Source: Sphingomonas sp. dw_22 (GTDB lineage: Bacteria > Pseudomonadota > Alphaproteobacteria > Sphingomonadales > Sphingomonadaceae). From it: a stretch of DNA of 64,000 bases. The stretch covers positions 1 through 64,000 of the forward strand of contig NZ_JAAVVE010000011.1 in assembly GCF_018449795.1 (NCBI RefSeq), written 5' to 3'. Shown piece after piece: positions 27,329-36,913 of the stretch. Every line of letters starts with the position of its first letter. Within the stretch, counting starts at the first letter, position 1. The notes beneath the pieces are model-generated. The model made no database searches, was not told the DNA's origin, and was given only the letters and a program-made list of their open reading frames with translations. The translations under genes were made by a program, and so were the position numbers.

Positions 27329-29199
27329 TCGAATCGCTGCTCATCGCCAATCGCGGCGAGATCGCCTGCCGCATCATCCGTACTGCGCGGACGATGGGCA
27401 TCCGCACCGTCGCGGTCTATTCGGACGCCGACGCGAAGGCCCTCCACGTCCGCCAGGCCGACGAGGCGGTGCATATCGGTCCCTCCCCGGCACGGGAAAG
27501 CTATCTGGTGGGCGAAAAGATCATCGCCGCGGCCAGGGCGACCGGCGCCCAGGCGATCCACCCCGGCTACGGCTTCCTCTCGGAGAACGCCGATTTCGCC
27601 CAGGCCGTGATCGACGCAGGCCTGGTCTGGGTAGGCCCCAGACCGGACAGCATCCGCGCGATGGGCCTGAAGGACGCCGCCAAGGCGCGGATGATCGCCG
27701 CCGGCGTGCCGGTGACGCCGGGCTATCTGGGCGACGACCAGTCCCCCGAACGCCTCCAGGCCGAGGCCGATGCGATCGGCTATCCGGTGCTCATCAAGGC
27801 GGTCGCGGGCGGCGGCGGCAAGGGCATGCGCCGCGTCGATGCGCCCGAGGATTTCGCCGACGCCCTCGCCTCCTGCCAGCGCGAGGCCGCCAGTTCCTTC
27901 GGTGACGACCGCGTGCTGATCGAGAAATACATCCTCTCGCCCCGCCACATCGAAGTGCAGGTGTTCGGCGACACACACGACAATGTCGTCCACCTGTTCG
28001 AACGCGACTGCTCGCTCCAGCGCCGCCACCAGAAGGTGATCGAGGAAGCGCCCGCTCCCGGCATGGACGAAGTGACCCGCGAGGCGATCTGCGCCGCCGC
28101 CGTCCGCGCGGCGAAGGCGGTGGACTATGTCGGCGCGGGCACGATCGAGTTCATCGCCGATGCGAGCGAGGGTCTGCGCGCCGACCGCATCTGGTTTATG
28201 GAGATGAACACCCGCCTCCAGGTCGAACATCCGGTGACCGAGGAGATCACCGGCGTCGACCTGGTCGAATGGCAGCTTCGCGTGGCCTCCGGCGAACCGC
28301 TGCCGAAGCGGCAGGAAGAGCTGGCGATCAACGGATGGGCGTTCGAGGCACGCCTCTATGCGGAGGATCCGACCACCTTCCTTCCATCGACCGGCACGCT
28401 GGAGCAATGCCATTTTCCGGAGGATTATGTCCGGATCGAAACCGGCTTCGAGAAGGGCTCGACGATCTCGCCCTTCTACGATCCGATGATCGCGAAGGTC
28501 ATCAGCCATGCCGATAGCCGCGGGAACGCCCTCGCCCTTCTGGCGCAGAAGCTCGAAGGCGTCGCCATCTGGCCCGTCAAATCCAATGCCGGATTCCTCT
28601 ATCGCGCGGCGACCCACCCCGTCTTTGAGGACGGCGACGTCACGACCGCCTTCCTCGCCGACCACGCGGACGATCTCGCGGTGCCGGCTGAGCCAAGCGC
28701 GGCAATGCTGCGCCAGGCCGCGCGCGAACTCGTCTCGCAATATGAAGAGCCCGGTCGGCGCGCCTTGAACGGCTTCAGGCTCAATGCCGCTCCTGTCGCA
28801 GCCGTGCGGATGAAAGCGGCGGGGCAGACCTACACTGTCGATGCGCCCGCCGACTTCGACGGCGACGTCTATTCCTCACGCGCCGCGCCGGATGTCGCCC
28901 TGGTGACCGAGCACGGACAAAGCTTCGGAATCACGCTCGCCCGGCACGAAGGCGGCACCGCCGGCACCACCGCCGACGGCGCGATCCTCGCCCCGATGCC
29001 CGGCCGCATCGCCGCCGTCGAAGTCGCCCCCGGCGCCTCCGTCACCAAGGGCCAGCGCCTCGTCACGCTGGAGGCGATGAAGATGGAGCACAGCCTCACC
29101 GCTCCATTCGACGGCACCATCGCCGAGCTCAACGCCGAAGCCGGCGCGCAGGTCAGCGAAGGGGCACTGCTCGTCCGCGTGGGAAAAAAGGAAGGCTGA
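27325..29199 (+). CDS. mccA: 3-methylcrotonyl-CoA carboxylase, biotin (alpha) subunit
   Basis: A 624-residue biotin carboxylase plus biotin-carrier protein. It opens with SLLIANRGEIACRIIRTAR, has HPGYGFLSENADFA, the ATP-grasp glycine loop GGGGKGMR and EMNTRLQVEHPVTEEITG, then a linker and a carrier domain with the biotinyl Lys586 in LEAMKMEHS. GTG 27325 overlaps the preceding TGA by three bases, which fixes the start; a longer frame upstream is a shadow. It carboxylates biotin for the mccB subunit in leucine catabolism. The downstream MaoC gene overlaps its stop by one base. Confidence 0.95.
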   Translation: MIESLLIANRGEIACRIIRTARTMGIRTVAVYSDADAKALHVRQADEAVHIGPSPARESYLVGEKIIAAARATGAQAIHPGYGFLSENADFAQAVIDAGLVWVGPRPDSIRAMGLKDAAKARMIAAGVPVTPGYLGDDQSPERLQAEADAIGYPVLIKAVAGGGGKGMRRVDAPEDFADALASCQREAASSFGDDRVLIEKYILSPRHIEVQVFGDTHDNVVHLFERDCSLQRRHQKVIEEAPAPGMDEVTREAICAAAVRAAKAVDYVGAGTIEFIADASEGLRADRIWFMEMNTRLQVEHPVTEEITGVDLVEWQLRVASGEPLPKRQEELAINGWAFEARLYAEDPTTFLPSTGTLEQCHFPEDYVRIETGFEKGSTISPFYDPMIAKVISHADSRGNALALLAQKLEGVAIWPVKSNAGFLYRAATHPVFEDGDVTTAFLADHADDLAVPAEPSAAMLRQAARELVSQYEEPGRRALNGFRLNAAPVAAVRMKAAGQTYTVDAPADFDGDVYSSRAAPDVALVTEHGQSFGITLARHEGGTAGTTADGAILAPMPGRIAAVEVAPGASVTKGQRLVTLEAMKMEHSLTAPFDGTIAELNAEAGAQVSEGALLVRVGKKEG

Positions 29200-29651
29200 T
29201 GGCAGGCAGATTCTACGACGAATGGCAGGTCGGCGACCGGATCGAGCATGATCTGCGCCGCACCGTGACGGAGACCGACAATCTCCTCTTCTCCACCCTC
29301 ACCCACAACACCCAGCCGCTCCACATCGACGCGGAATCCGCCCGCGCAAGCGAGTTCGGCCAGATCCTCGTCAACGGCACCTTCACCTTCAGCCTGATGG
29401 TCGGCATCACCGTGGGCGACACCACCGCCGGCACGCTCGTCGCCAATCTCGGCTATGACAAGCTGGTGATGCCCAAGCCGGTCTTCCTCGGCGACACCCT
29501 CCGCGCCTCCAGCGAAGTCGTCGAGCTGCGCCCCAGCAAGTCCCGCCCCGGCCAGGGCATCGTCACCTGGCGCCACCAGATGCACAACCAGCGCGGCGAA
29601 CTGGTCTGCGAATGCCTGCGCTCCGCCTTGTTGCGGAGCCGTTCGGCCTGA
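29199..29651 (+). CDS. MaoC-family (hot-dog) acyl-CoA hydratase
   Basis: A 150-residue MaoC-like hydratase. The hydratase motif is recognisable in DNLLFSTLTHNTQPLHIDAESARAS (D...H, the R-hydratase catalytic pair) and NGTFTFSLMVGITVGDT. Its ATG shares a base with the mccA stop (TGATG). The next leucine-pathway step is hydration of 3-methylglutaconyl-CoA, usually done by LiuC of the crotonase family; no such gene is in this cluster, so the MaoC protein may take that step. That assignment is inference. Confidence 0.85.
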   Translation: MAGRFYDEWQVGDRIEHDLRRTVTETDNLLFSTLTHNTQPLHIDAESARASEFGQILVNGTFTFSLMVGITVGDTTAGTLVANLGYDKLVMPKPVFLGDTLRASSEVVELRPSKSRPGQGIVTWRHQMHNQRGELVCECLRSALLRSRSA

Positions 29652-29668
29652 CGCGCGTTGGCACCCGT

Positions 29669-30883
29669 ATGAGCGAGTGGGATATCGTCGTGATCGGCGG
29701 CGGCGCGGCCGGAGTCGCCGCGCTTCGAACCTTGGCGGACGCCGGCGCGAAGGCGCTGCTGGTCGAGGCGAGCGATCGCCTGGGCGGCCGTGCCTGCACG
29801 GTCCATGTGGAGGGGATGCCGCTCGATCTCGGCGCCGGCTGGCTCCACTCCGCCCAGCACAATCCCTGGGTCGGGATCGCTCAGAAGAGCGGCTTCACCG
29901 TCGATCGCACTTTGCCCCGCTGGCGCGAGCAATGGCGCGAGCTCGGCTTCTCAAAGGCCGAGCAACAGGCCGCCCGCGACGCCTATGCCGCGTTCGACCG
30001 GCGCATGCGCGATGCCCCGCCCGCCAGCGATCGCGCATCCGACGCGCTCGACCCGGAAAGCGAATGGAACGGCTATCTCGAGGCGATCAGCGGCTTCATC
30101 AACAGCGTCGGCAATGCCGAAGTCTCGATCGCCGACTATCTCGCCTATGAGGACGCCGCGACCGAGACCGATTGGCGCTGCGAGCAGGGCTATGGCGCGC
30201 TCGTCTCGCGCCACGCCGCCGATCTCCCCGTGGCGCTGGCCACGCCGGTCACGGCGATCGACCGCTCGGGCAGGCGTCTCCGCATCGAGACCCCGCGCGG
30301 CACCCTCACCGCGAACAAGGCGATCGTCACCGTCTCCACCAACGTCCTCGCCGGCGACGCCATCGCGATGCGCGGCATGGACGACATCTATCACGCCGCC
30401 GCCTGCCTGCCCCTGGGCCTGGCCGACAAGCTGTTCCTCGCGCTCGACCAGGGCGGGGAGCTCGACGCCGACGCCCATCTGCTCGGCGATCCCCGCAATG
30501 CGATCACCGCCGCCTATACGCTGCGCCCCTTCGGCCGCCCGGTGGTCGAGTGCATGTTCGGCGGCGAAAGCGCCCGCGAGATGGAGGCGCGCGGGCTCGA
30601 CGGTGCCGCCGATTTCGCGATCGAGGAGCTGTGCGGGCTGCTGGGCAGCCAGTGGCGCAAGCGGCTGCGCCTGATCGCGGGCTCGACCTGGGGCCGCGCC
30701 GACTACATCCTGGGCGGCTACAGCCACGCGCTTCCCGGCCGCGCCGCCGCGCGCCGGACGCTCGCCACCCCGATCGATGAACGCATCCGCTTCGCCGGAG
30801 AGGCCGTGTCGGAAACCGAATTCTCCACCGTCCACGGCGCCTACAGGACCGGCGTCGCCGCGGCGAAGGCGCTGATCGGCTAG
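29669..30883 (+). CDS. FAD-dependent amine oxidase-like protein
   Basis: A 404-residue flavin-containing amine oxidase/NAD(P)-binding_8 protein. The FAD fold is DIVVIGGGAAGVAALRTLADAG, followed by EASDRLGGRACTVHVEGMPLDLGAGWLH (the arginine-bearing GGR motif of monoamine oxidases), and the C-terminal FAD site is IRFAGEAVSETEFSTVHGAYRTG. The substrate could be a polyamine or other amine. ATG 29669 sits 17 bp after the MaoC stop; the ribosome-binding site is weak. Confidence 0.88.
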   Translation: MSEWDIVVIGGGAAGVAALRTLADAGAKALLVEASDRLGGRACTVHVEGMPLDLGAGWLHSAQHNPWVGIAQKSGFTVDRTLPRWREQWRELGFSKAEQQAARDAYAAFDRRMRDAPPASDRASDALDPESEWNGYLEAISGFINSVGNAEVSIADYLAYEDAATETDWRCEQGYGALVSRHAADLPVALATPVTAIDRSGRRLRIETPRGTLTANKAIVTVSTNVLAGDAIAMRGMDDIYHAAACLPLGLADKLFLALDQGGELDADAHLLGDPRNAITAAYTLRPFGRPVVECMFGGESAREMEARGLDGAADFAIEELCGLLGSQWRKRLRLIAGSTWGRADYILGGYSHALPGRAAARRTLATPIDERIRFAGEAVSETEFSTVHGAYRTGVAAAKALIG

Positions 30884-30907
30884 GCCGGTGCGCTTATTGG
30901 AGGTGCC

Positions 30908-31096
30908 TCACGGGCATTTGGTGAACTGTCCCTTCTTCGGCCCGGAAGCAATCTGGCAACGGCCGTTGCTCAGCTTCGTCACGGCAGGCGCAGCAGGGCA
31001 TTTCACGAACTTGCCCTTGGCGTCCTTGCAGGGCGCGGCGATTGCGGGAGTGGTCACGAGAGCGGCGACAGCGAAGGCAACAGAAAGACGGAACAT
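30908..31096 (-). CDS. Small exported protein with duplicated Cys motif
   Basis: A 62-residue protein: signal peptide MFRLSVAFAVAALVTTPAIAA, then two similar segments, PCKDAKGKFVKCP and RCQIASGPKKGQFTKCP, each C-x(7-12)-F-x-K-C-P. ATG 31096 has GGAGGAAAAG upstream; a reading ten residues longer lacks a signal start. Probably a periplasmic protein with two disulfides. No function is known. Confidence 0.75.
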   Translation of the reverse strand: MFRLSVAFAVAALVTTPAIAAPCKDAKGKFVKCPAAPAVTKLSNGRCQIASGPKKGQFTKCP

Positions 31097-31178
31097 GGTC
31101 TTTTCCTCCAAAACCGCGAGCATCATCTACCTTGTGCGCGATTAATCAAGCGGCAGGCGCGTTCAGCGCTGATCGGAC

Positions 31179-32645
31179 TCAGGCCGCCGCCTTCACCTTG
31201 GGCACCGGATTGGAGAACGCCATCTCCTGGTCCAGCCCGCCATATTTCAGCGCCATCACGTCGCGGGTATAGCTCTGGTCCACCCGCCACGGCGCGCGCG
31301 TGCCCCGGCGGGGGAACTTGTCCATAGCCCGCTGGACATAGCCCGAAGTGAAATCGAGGAACGGCGCCTCCTCGATCGGCGCGCCCAGCCGCGGCGTCAC
31401 CTGCCGCATCCCGCGCTTCTTCATCGCATTGAGCAGCCGCGTCACATAATTGGCGGTCAGGTCCGCCTTCAGCGTCCAGGATGCGTTGGTGTAGCCGAAC
31501 GACAGCGCCAGGTTCGGCACGTCGGAGAACATCATCCCCTTGTAGCTTACATGGCGAGACCATTCGACCGGTTGCCCGTCCACGCTGAACGGGATGTCGC
31601 TCATCAGCTGCACTTCGAGCCCCGTCGCCGTCACCACCAGATCGGCCTCCAGCGCCTTGCCCGATCCGAGCCGGATCCCCGTGGGCGTGAAGCGATCGAT
31701 CGTGTCGGTCACCACGTCCGCGCGTCCCTCGCGGATCGCGGCGAACAGGTCGGCGTCCGGCACCAGACACAGCCGCTGGTCCCAGGGATTGTAGCTGGGC
31801 GTGAAATGCGTGCCGATATCATAATCCGGCCCCAGCTCGCCGCGGACCATCTCGATGAGCCGTTCCTTCGCCTTTTCGGGATGCTTGCGCGCGGCGCGGA
31901 AGAAATATTGCTGGAGCAGCACGTTCTTCCACCGCGTGATCGCATAGGCCGCCCTGGACGGCAGCTTGCGCCGCAGCCAGTTGGCGATCCCGTCCTCCGA
32001 AGGCCGCGCGACGATATAGGTCGGCGAGCGCTGGAGCATCGTCACGCTCGCCGCCTCGCGGGCGAGCTCAGGCACCAAAGTCACCGCCGTCGCGCCGCTG
32101 CCGATCACGACGACGCGCTTGCCCTTGTAGTCGATGTCCGGCGTCCAGAATTGCGGATGGACGATCCGCCCCTTGAAGTCCCCGGCCCCGGCGAACTCCG
32201 GGGCATGGCCCCGCGCGTAATTATAATAGCCGGTACACATGAACAGGAAGCCGCAGGTGAACACCCGCTCCTCCCCGTCCTGCTCGGCGGTCACCGTCCA
32301 CAGCGCGTCCGCGCTCGACCATTCCGCGCGCTGCACCCGGTGGCGATAGCGGATATGCCGGTCGATCCCATATTCGCGCGCGGTCTCGTCCAGATAGTTG
32401 AGGATCGAGGGGCCGTCGGCGATCGCCTTGCTCTCGGTCCAGGGCCGGAACGAGAAGCCCAGGGTGAACATGTCCGAGTCGGAGCGTATCCCCGGATAGC
32501 GGAACAGATCCCAGGTGCCCCCCAGCCGCTCGCGCCCTTCCAGGATCACATAGCTGCGATCGGGGCTGTTGGCCTGCAAATGATAGCCCGCGCCCACGCC
32601 GGATATCCCGGCGCCCACCACCACCACGTCGAAATGTTCGGTCAT
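31179..32645 (-). CDS. Flavin-containing / Baeyer-Villiger monooxygenase
   Basis: A 488-residue class B flavoprotein monooxygenase. FAD fold VVVVGAGISGVGAGYHLQ, fingerprint FKGRIVHPQFW (F-x-G-x3-H-x3-W), NADPH fold VVVIGSGATAVTLVPEL and ATGLEVQ near the C-terminus are present. Such enzymes insert oxygen into ketones or oxidise heteroatoms. ATG 32645 has GGAGAGG upstream; an in-frame ATG six codons earlier (32663) lacks one and abuts the palindrome at 32665. Much longer readings are antisense to tamB. Confidence 0.9.
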   Translation of the reverse strand: MTEHFDVVVVGAGISGVGAGYHLQANSPDRSYVILEGRERLGGTWDLFRYPGIRSDSDMFTLGFSFRPWTESKAIADGPSILNYLDETAREYGIDRHIRYRHRVQRAEWSSADALWTVTAEQDGEERVFTCGFLFMCTGYYNYARGHAPEFAGAGDFKGRIVHPQFWTPDIDYKGKRVVVIGSGATAVTLVPELAREAASVTMLQRSPTYIVARPSEDGIANWLRRKLPSRAAYAITRWKNVLLQQYFFRAARKHPEKAKERLIEMVRGELGPDYDIGTHFTPSYNPWDQRLCLVPDADLFAAIREGRADVVTDTIDRFTPTGIRLGSGKALEADLVVTATGLEVQLMSDIPFSVDGQPVEWSRHVSYKGMMFSDVPNLALSFGYTNASWTLKADLTANYVTRLLNAMKKRGMRQVTPRLGAPIEEAPFLDFTSGYVQRAMDKFPRRGTRAPWRVDQSYTRDVMALKYGGLDQEMAFSNPVPKVKAAA

Positions 32646-32664
32646 CGGCCTCTCCACCGACATG

Positions 32665-32680
32665 CTTACACCAATGTAAG
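32665..32680. promoter_or_regulatory. Operator-like palindrome before the monooxygenase gene
   Basis: CTTACACCAATGTAAG is a perfect 6-4-6 inverted repeat, 20 bp upstream of the monooxygenase start and 16 bp from the tamB stop. TTACA/TGTAA half-sites are common among TetR-type operators. No regulator gene is adjacent. Confidence 0.45.
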
Positions 32681-32695
32681 TAGAGCAGCCAGCCC

Positions 32696-35600
32696 TCAAT
32701 AATCCCTGGAATAGCGCAGGCTCGCGCTCGATCCGCCGAACGATCCCATCTGCGAGAGCAGGCTCAGCGAGCGGGTGAGCGAGATTTCGAGCTGGGTCGC
32801 GGTGAAGCCCTGCGCGTCGGTGATGATCTCGACATAGATGTCGTTGGTTATGTACTTGCCCGCCGCCAGCGAGGTGCCGCGCCCGGTGGTGTCGTCGGCG
32901 CCCAGGATGCGCAGCCGGTCGATCCCCGTCGCGGACTTGAGCTGCCCCAGCGGATTGAGTCCCCCGCCCGACGCACGCAGCGAATTGAGCGCGGCGGCAA
33001 GCTGGATCGCCTCGGTCGCCGAGAGATTGGTGACGTTGGTCCCGAAGAACAGCCGCGACAGCACTTCCTCCTGCGGCAGGCTGGGCGTCGAGGTGAAGGC
33101 GATCTGGGGCTGCTGCGCGGTGCCATCGATGTTGAGGATCGCCGTCACGCCCTCGGCCGTGGTGTTGGCCGATATGTCGATGCTGGGGTTGGTCAGCGTC
33201 GATCCCTGGAAGCGGATGATGCCCCGGCTGATGTCGAAGCGGCGGCTGGCGAAGCTGTAGGTGCCGCGCACGATCTCCATGGTGCCGCGAATGTCGGGCG
33301 CGGTGGTGGTGCCGCCCACGGTGACCCGCGCGCTCCATTCCGATTCGAGCCCCATGCCCGATACGAAGAGCTGGTTGTCGGCGCGGACCTGAAGCGCCAG
33401 GTCGAAATTGCTGAACGCCCGGCGCGGCTTCGCCTGCGTCTCGCCGTTCGCCGCCATCTCGCTCTTGCGGCGCACGCCGGTCAGCTCGGGCACTTCGGCG
33501 GCACCCTGGCGGATGATCTCGTAATTCGCCTTGGGGATCGTCAGCCGCCCCTCGATCTTCTGCACCTGATCGTTCTTGGTGATCGTGATCTTGCCGGTCG
33601 CGGTGGCCCCCAGCGATTCGCTGCGCGCCAGCCGAGCATTGTCGAAGCTGGCGTTGATGAGCATCGGGAAGCCGTTCTCGGCCGACAGGCCCACCCGGCC
33701 CTGGGCAGTCACCGTCCCGTCGCCCGCCGTGGCGCTCGCCTGGTCGAGGATGAACGCGTCGTTCGAGAAGCGTCCGTCGATCTTCAGCTTCGTCAGCCGC
33801 GTGCCGAAATTCTCATTGTCATAGGTCAGGTTCTCGCCCCGCACCACGCCGGTCAGCACCGGTGCGCGCACCTGCCCGGCAAAGTCCGCGGCGATCCCGA
33901 TCGGCCCGGTCAATTGCTGGTTCGAGAGTCCGGCGAGCGAGAAGGGCAAGGCCGCCGGCCCATTATAGCGGATGCCCCCCGAAAGCGGCGCGGCGAGCAG
34001 CCGCTGGTTCCAGCTTCCCGCCGCCGGCCCCAGCGGCCGCAGCGTCGCCACCATCCGCCCGATCGTCGCCCCGCCGCGCTTGATGAGCGCCCGCGCGTCG
34101 CCGCCATCGGGCAGCAGCTTGCCGACGAAGCTGATGTTCACCGGCGTCGAGACCGTCGCGAGGCTCGACCGGGTGAAATCGGCGATCTCCAGCCGCGCAT
34201 CGGCGCTCGGGAAGGCGCTCGCGCTCGCCTGGGCGAAGTCGAGGCTGCCGGAGGCGCTGCCGCCGATGCCGATATCGGGCACGAAGCCGTTGACCACCGC
34301 CAGGTCGAGCTTGTCGAGCCGTACCTGCAGCGCCATGCCGTCGCCATAGCTCCCGGCGATCCGCGCGCTGCCCTGGTCGAAATCGAGCTGGGTCGGCAGC
34401 AGATGATAGCTCCCGTCCCGGATCGCGATCCGCGCAGGGTTCACGGTGTGGAAGTTGATCCCGCTCCCCTGCCCCTTGAGCGCGACCAGCCATTGCTCGG
34501 GCGAGAGCTTCGCATTCGCCGCGATCTGGAACGGCACCCCGGTCGATCCCGTCGCCACCGCCTGGGCAGTGCCGTTGCCGCCCCGATAGTCGATCTTCGC
34601 CCGCGCAGTCTTCAGCACGAAACGGCCGCTGCGCAGGTTGGCGATCTGGGCGTCGGCCAGGATCTGCGGCGTATCGGCCAGGACGATGCTCGCGGTGACC
34701 AGCGCCCGCCCGATCGTCAGCCCCGCATCGCCGGGGATGACCGCGTTCAGCGCGGTGGCCTTCAGGTCGGCGCGCTGCACATCGCCCTGCGCCGCCAGCT
34801 CGGCGCTGCCGGTCACGCCCGATCCCTGGAAGCTCAGCCGCCCCGCGAACGGCCCCGCCGCCGTCTGCTGGAGCTGCCCGGCGATATCCATGCCCGCAAA
34901 GCGCGCGGCCTGGATGTCGAGCGCCAGCGCCTCACCCGTCCGCACCAGCACGTTGGCGCTGAACGGCCCGTAATTCGTCCCGCCCGTCGCCTCCACGGCA
35001 TAGGCATTGCCCTGCCCGCGCACGCGCGCCTCGAGATCGACCAGCCCGACGCCCAGCCCCGGCCGCGGCGCGCGCAGCAGCACCTGCGGCGCGTTGAGCG
35101 TCCCCGTCACCCGCGCCGTCAGCGGGCCGTATTGGTTGGATTCCGCATCGGCGTCGATCAGGATCGGCCCCGCCGGATCGTACCGCCCCGAGCCCCGGAT
35201 GATCCGGAACTCCGGCGCCTTCATCCGAAGGTCGCTCACCGCCACGATCCCGCGCGGATCGAGCGCCACGCGCGCCGAAGCCACCGCATTGCCGCCCAGG
35301 AATTTCCGCGCGCCGTCGCTGAATATCCTGCGGCTCTCGCCCGCGATCGTGCCCTTGATCCCCCAGCCGCCGCCCGGCGCCGCATAGAGCTGCGCGTCGG
35401 TCCTCAGATCGACCACGCCGACGCCGTTGATGACGTAATCGTTCACCCGCCCCTTGAGCGCGCCGGTATAGCGCCCCTTGGCGACGTCGGCGGCGATGAT
35501 CGCGGTCGCATCGACGCGATCGGACTTGAGCTTCAGATTGTCGGACAGGATCCGGCTGCCCGAAATGGCGAGATCGCCGTTGAGCGTCAGGTTGGTCACC

Positions 35601-36913
35601 AGCCCGCCCACTGCGGCGTTGAGTCCGGAAACGCGCGCCGCGCGCGCCTTCACCGGCACCAGGATATGATCGGCATCCACCCGCGCCCGCCCTTCGGCAT
35701 AGAGCTGCTCGGCCACCGTCTCGCCAAAGCCGATCGCCGCCGCCTGCACCTTGTAATCCACCACCGGCGTCGCGAACGGCCCGTTGAGCACCAGCGCGGC
35801 CCGCACCGATCGCCCGCTGAGGTTCGGCGCGATCGCCCCCGGCGTCAGCAGCATCGCCTCGACGCGCAGGTTGCCGAACCGGTTGTTGCCGAGATCGACC
35901 AGCCCGGTCCCCTCCACCGACAGCGCTTTCGAGCGGAGCTTGAGCGTCCCGTCCGCCTTGCGGTCGCTCCACTTGGCGTCCAGCGCCACATCGAGCTGCG
36001 GCGCCGCCAGCCGCTCGACCGGCTCCTTCATGTAGAGCCCCGGATGGGTCGGCCCGCGCACCTGGAAACGCCCGTCCTGCGCGAGGATGGTCAGGTTGGC
36101 GAGTTCCTTCCCGCCCAGCGTCCCCTGCGCCCGGCCGCGCCAGTTCTTCCAGTTGCCCTTGCCATCCACGTTCAGCGTCAGCGGCGCATCGATGCGGGCC
36201 AGCCCCGCCACCAGCCCCTTGGCGGGCGCATCGAGCTTCAGGTCGATATCCAGCCTGTCGCGATCCGGCACCGCGTCGAGCCTGAGCGCCAGCCGGTCGC
36301 CCCCCGCCACGCCCGGCGCGACGATCGTGGCAGCATCCGCCACGATCCGCGCCCGCCCGTCGGAGAGATGCGCGCTGCCGCTCAGCCGGGCGATATGCCG
36401 CTGGCCGTCCACCGCCGGGTCGATGTCGATCCGCGCCACGGCGAGCCGCGCGATGTCGAGGTTGATGTCGGGCAGGATCGGCGCATTGGGATCGCCGGAG
36501 GACTTCAGCTCCGGCAGCCGCATCAGCCGCACCTCGGGGCTCGCCAGGTTGCGGATGTCGATCCGGTTCCTCAGATAGCTGAACGGCCGCCAGTCGAGCG
36601 CGATCTCGCGCGACGTGGCGAACACGCCCTTGGGGTCGCGCGCCTGCACGTCGTGCAGCACCATCGCGCCATAGAGCGACCCGTCGATCCGCCCGACGCG
36701 GATGTTGAGCCCCGAAGCCAGCGTCAGGTCGCTGATCTTCTGCGCCACGAAGCGCCGCCCCGGATCGGTGTTGAGCGCGATCACCGCCGCCGCGATCAGC
36801 ACCGCCACCGTGACGACCGCGATCGCCGCCCATTTGATGATGCGCTGCCACAGCGGCGGCCGGGCGCGGACCGTCTCCACCGGCGCCTCGGCCTCGGGGG
36901 TTTCGCCTTCCAT
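32696..36913 (-). CDS. tamB: Translocation and assembly module inner-membrane protein TamB
   Basis: A 1405-residue periplasm-spanning AsmA-like protein. After a charged cytoplasmic start there is one membrane anchor (IIKWAAIAVVTVAVLIAAAVIAL, about residues 25-47), then a very long beta-rich repeat region and the conserved C-terminal DUF490/TamB domain (EEVLSRLFFGTNVTNLSATEAIQLAAAL ... SLARSLSLLSQMGSFGG-like end, finishing SLRYSRDY). With TamA it helps assemble outer-membrane proteins and move phospholipid outward. Its ATG overlaps the tamA stop by one base (TGATG). Confidence 0.95.
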   Translation of the reverse strand: MEGETPEAEAPVETVRARPPLWQRIIKWAAIAVVTVAVLIAAAVIALNTDPGRRFVAQKISDLTLASGLNIRVGRIDGSLYGAMVLHDVQARDPKGVFATSREIALDWRPFSYLRNRIDIRNLASPEVRLMRLPELKSSGDPNAPILPDINLDIARLAVARIDIDPAVDGQRHIARLSGSAHLSDGRARIVADAATIVAPGVAGGDRLALRLDAVPDRDRLDIDLKLDAPAKGLVAGLARIDAPLTLNVDGKGNWKNWRGRAQGTLGGKELANLTILAQDGRFQVRGPTHPGLYMKEPVERLAAPQLDVALDAKWSDRKADGTLKLRSKALSVEGTGLVDLGNNRFGNLRVEAMLLTPGAIAPNLSGRSVRAALVLNGPFATPVVDYKVQAAAIGFGETVAEQLYAEGRARVDADHILVPVKARAARVSGLNAAVGGLVTNLTLNGDLAISGSRILSDNLKLKSDRVDATAIIAADVAKGRYTGALKGRVNDYVINGVGVVDLRTDAQLYAAPGGGWGIKGTIAGESRRIFSDGARKFLGGNAVASARVALDPRGIVAVSDLRMKAPEFRIIRGSGRYDPAGPILIDADAESNQYGPLTARVTGTLNAPQVLLRAPRPGLGVGLVDLEARVRGQGNAYAVEATGGTNYGPFSANVLVRTGEALALDIQAARFAGMDIAGQLQQTAAGPFAGRLSFQGSGVTGSAELAAQGDVQRADLKATALNAVIPGDAGLTIGRALVTASIVLADTPQILADAQIANLRSGRFVLKTARAKIDYRGGNGTAQAVATGSTGVPFQIAANAKLSPEQWLVALKGQGSGINFHTVNPARIAIRDGSYHLLPTQLDFDQGSARIAGSYGDGMALQVRLDKLDLAVVNGFVPDIGIGGSASGSLDFAQASASAFPSADARLEIADFTRSSLATVSTPVNISFVGKLLPDGGDARALIKRGGATIGRMVATLRPLGPAAGSWNQRLLAAPLSGGIRYNGPAALPFSLAGLSNQQLTGPIGIAADFAGQVRAPVLTGVVRGENLTYDNENFGTRLTKLKIDGRFSNDAFILDQASATAGDGTVTAQGRVGLSAENGFPMLINASFDNARLARSESLGATATGKITITKNDQVQKIEGRLTIPKANYEIIRQGAAEVPELTGVRRKSEMAANGETQAKPRRAFSNFDLALQVRADNQLFVSGMGLESEWSARVTVGGTTTAPDIRGTMEIVRGTYSFASRRFDISRGIIRFQGSTLTNPSIDISANTTAEGVTAILNIDGTAQQPQIAFTSTPSLPQEEVLSRLFFGTNVTNLSATEAIQLAAALNSLRASGGGLNPLGQLKSATGIDRLRILGADDTTGRGTSLAAGKYITNDIYVEIITDAQGFTATQLEISLTRSLSLLSQMGSFGGSSASLRYSRDY

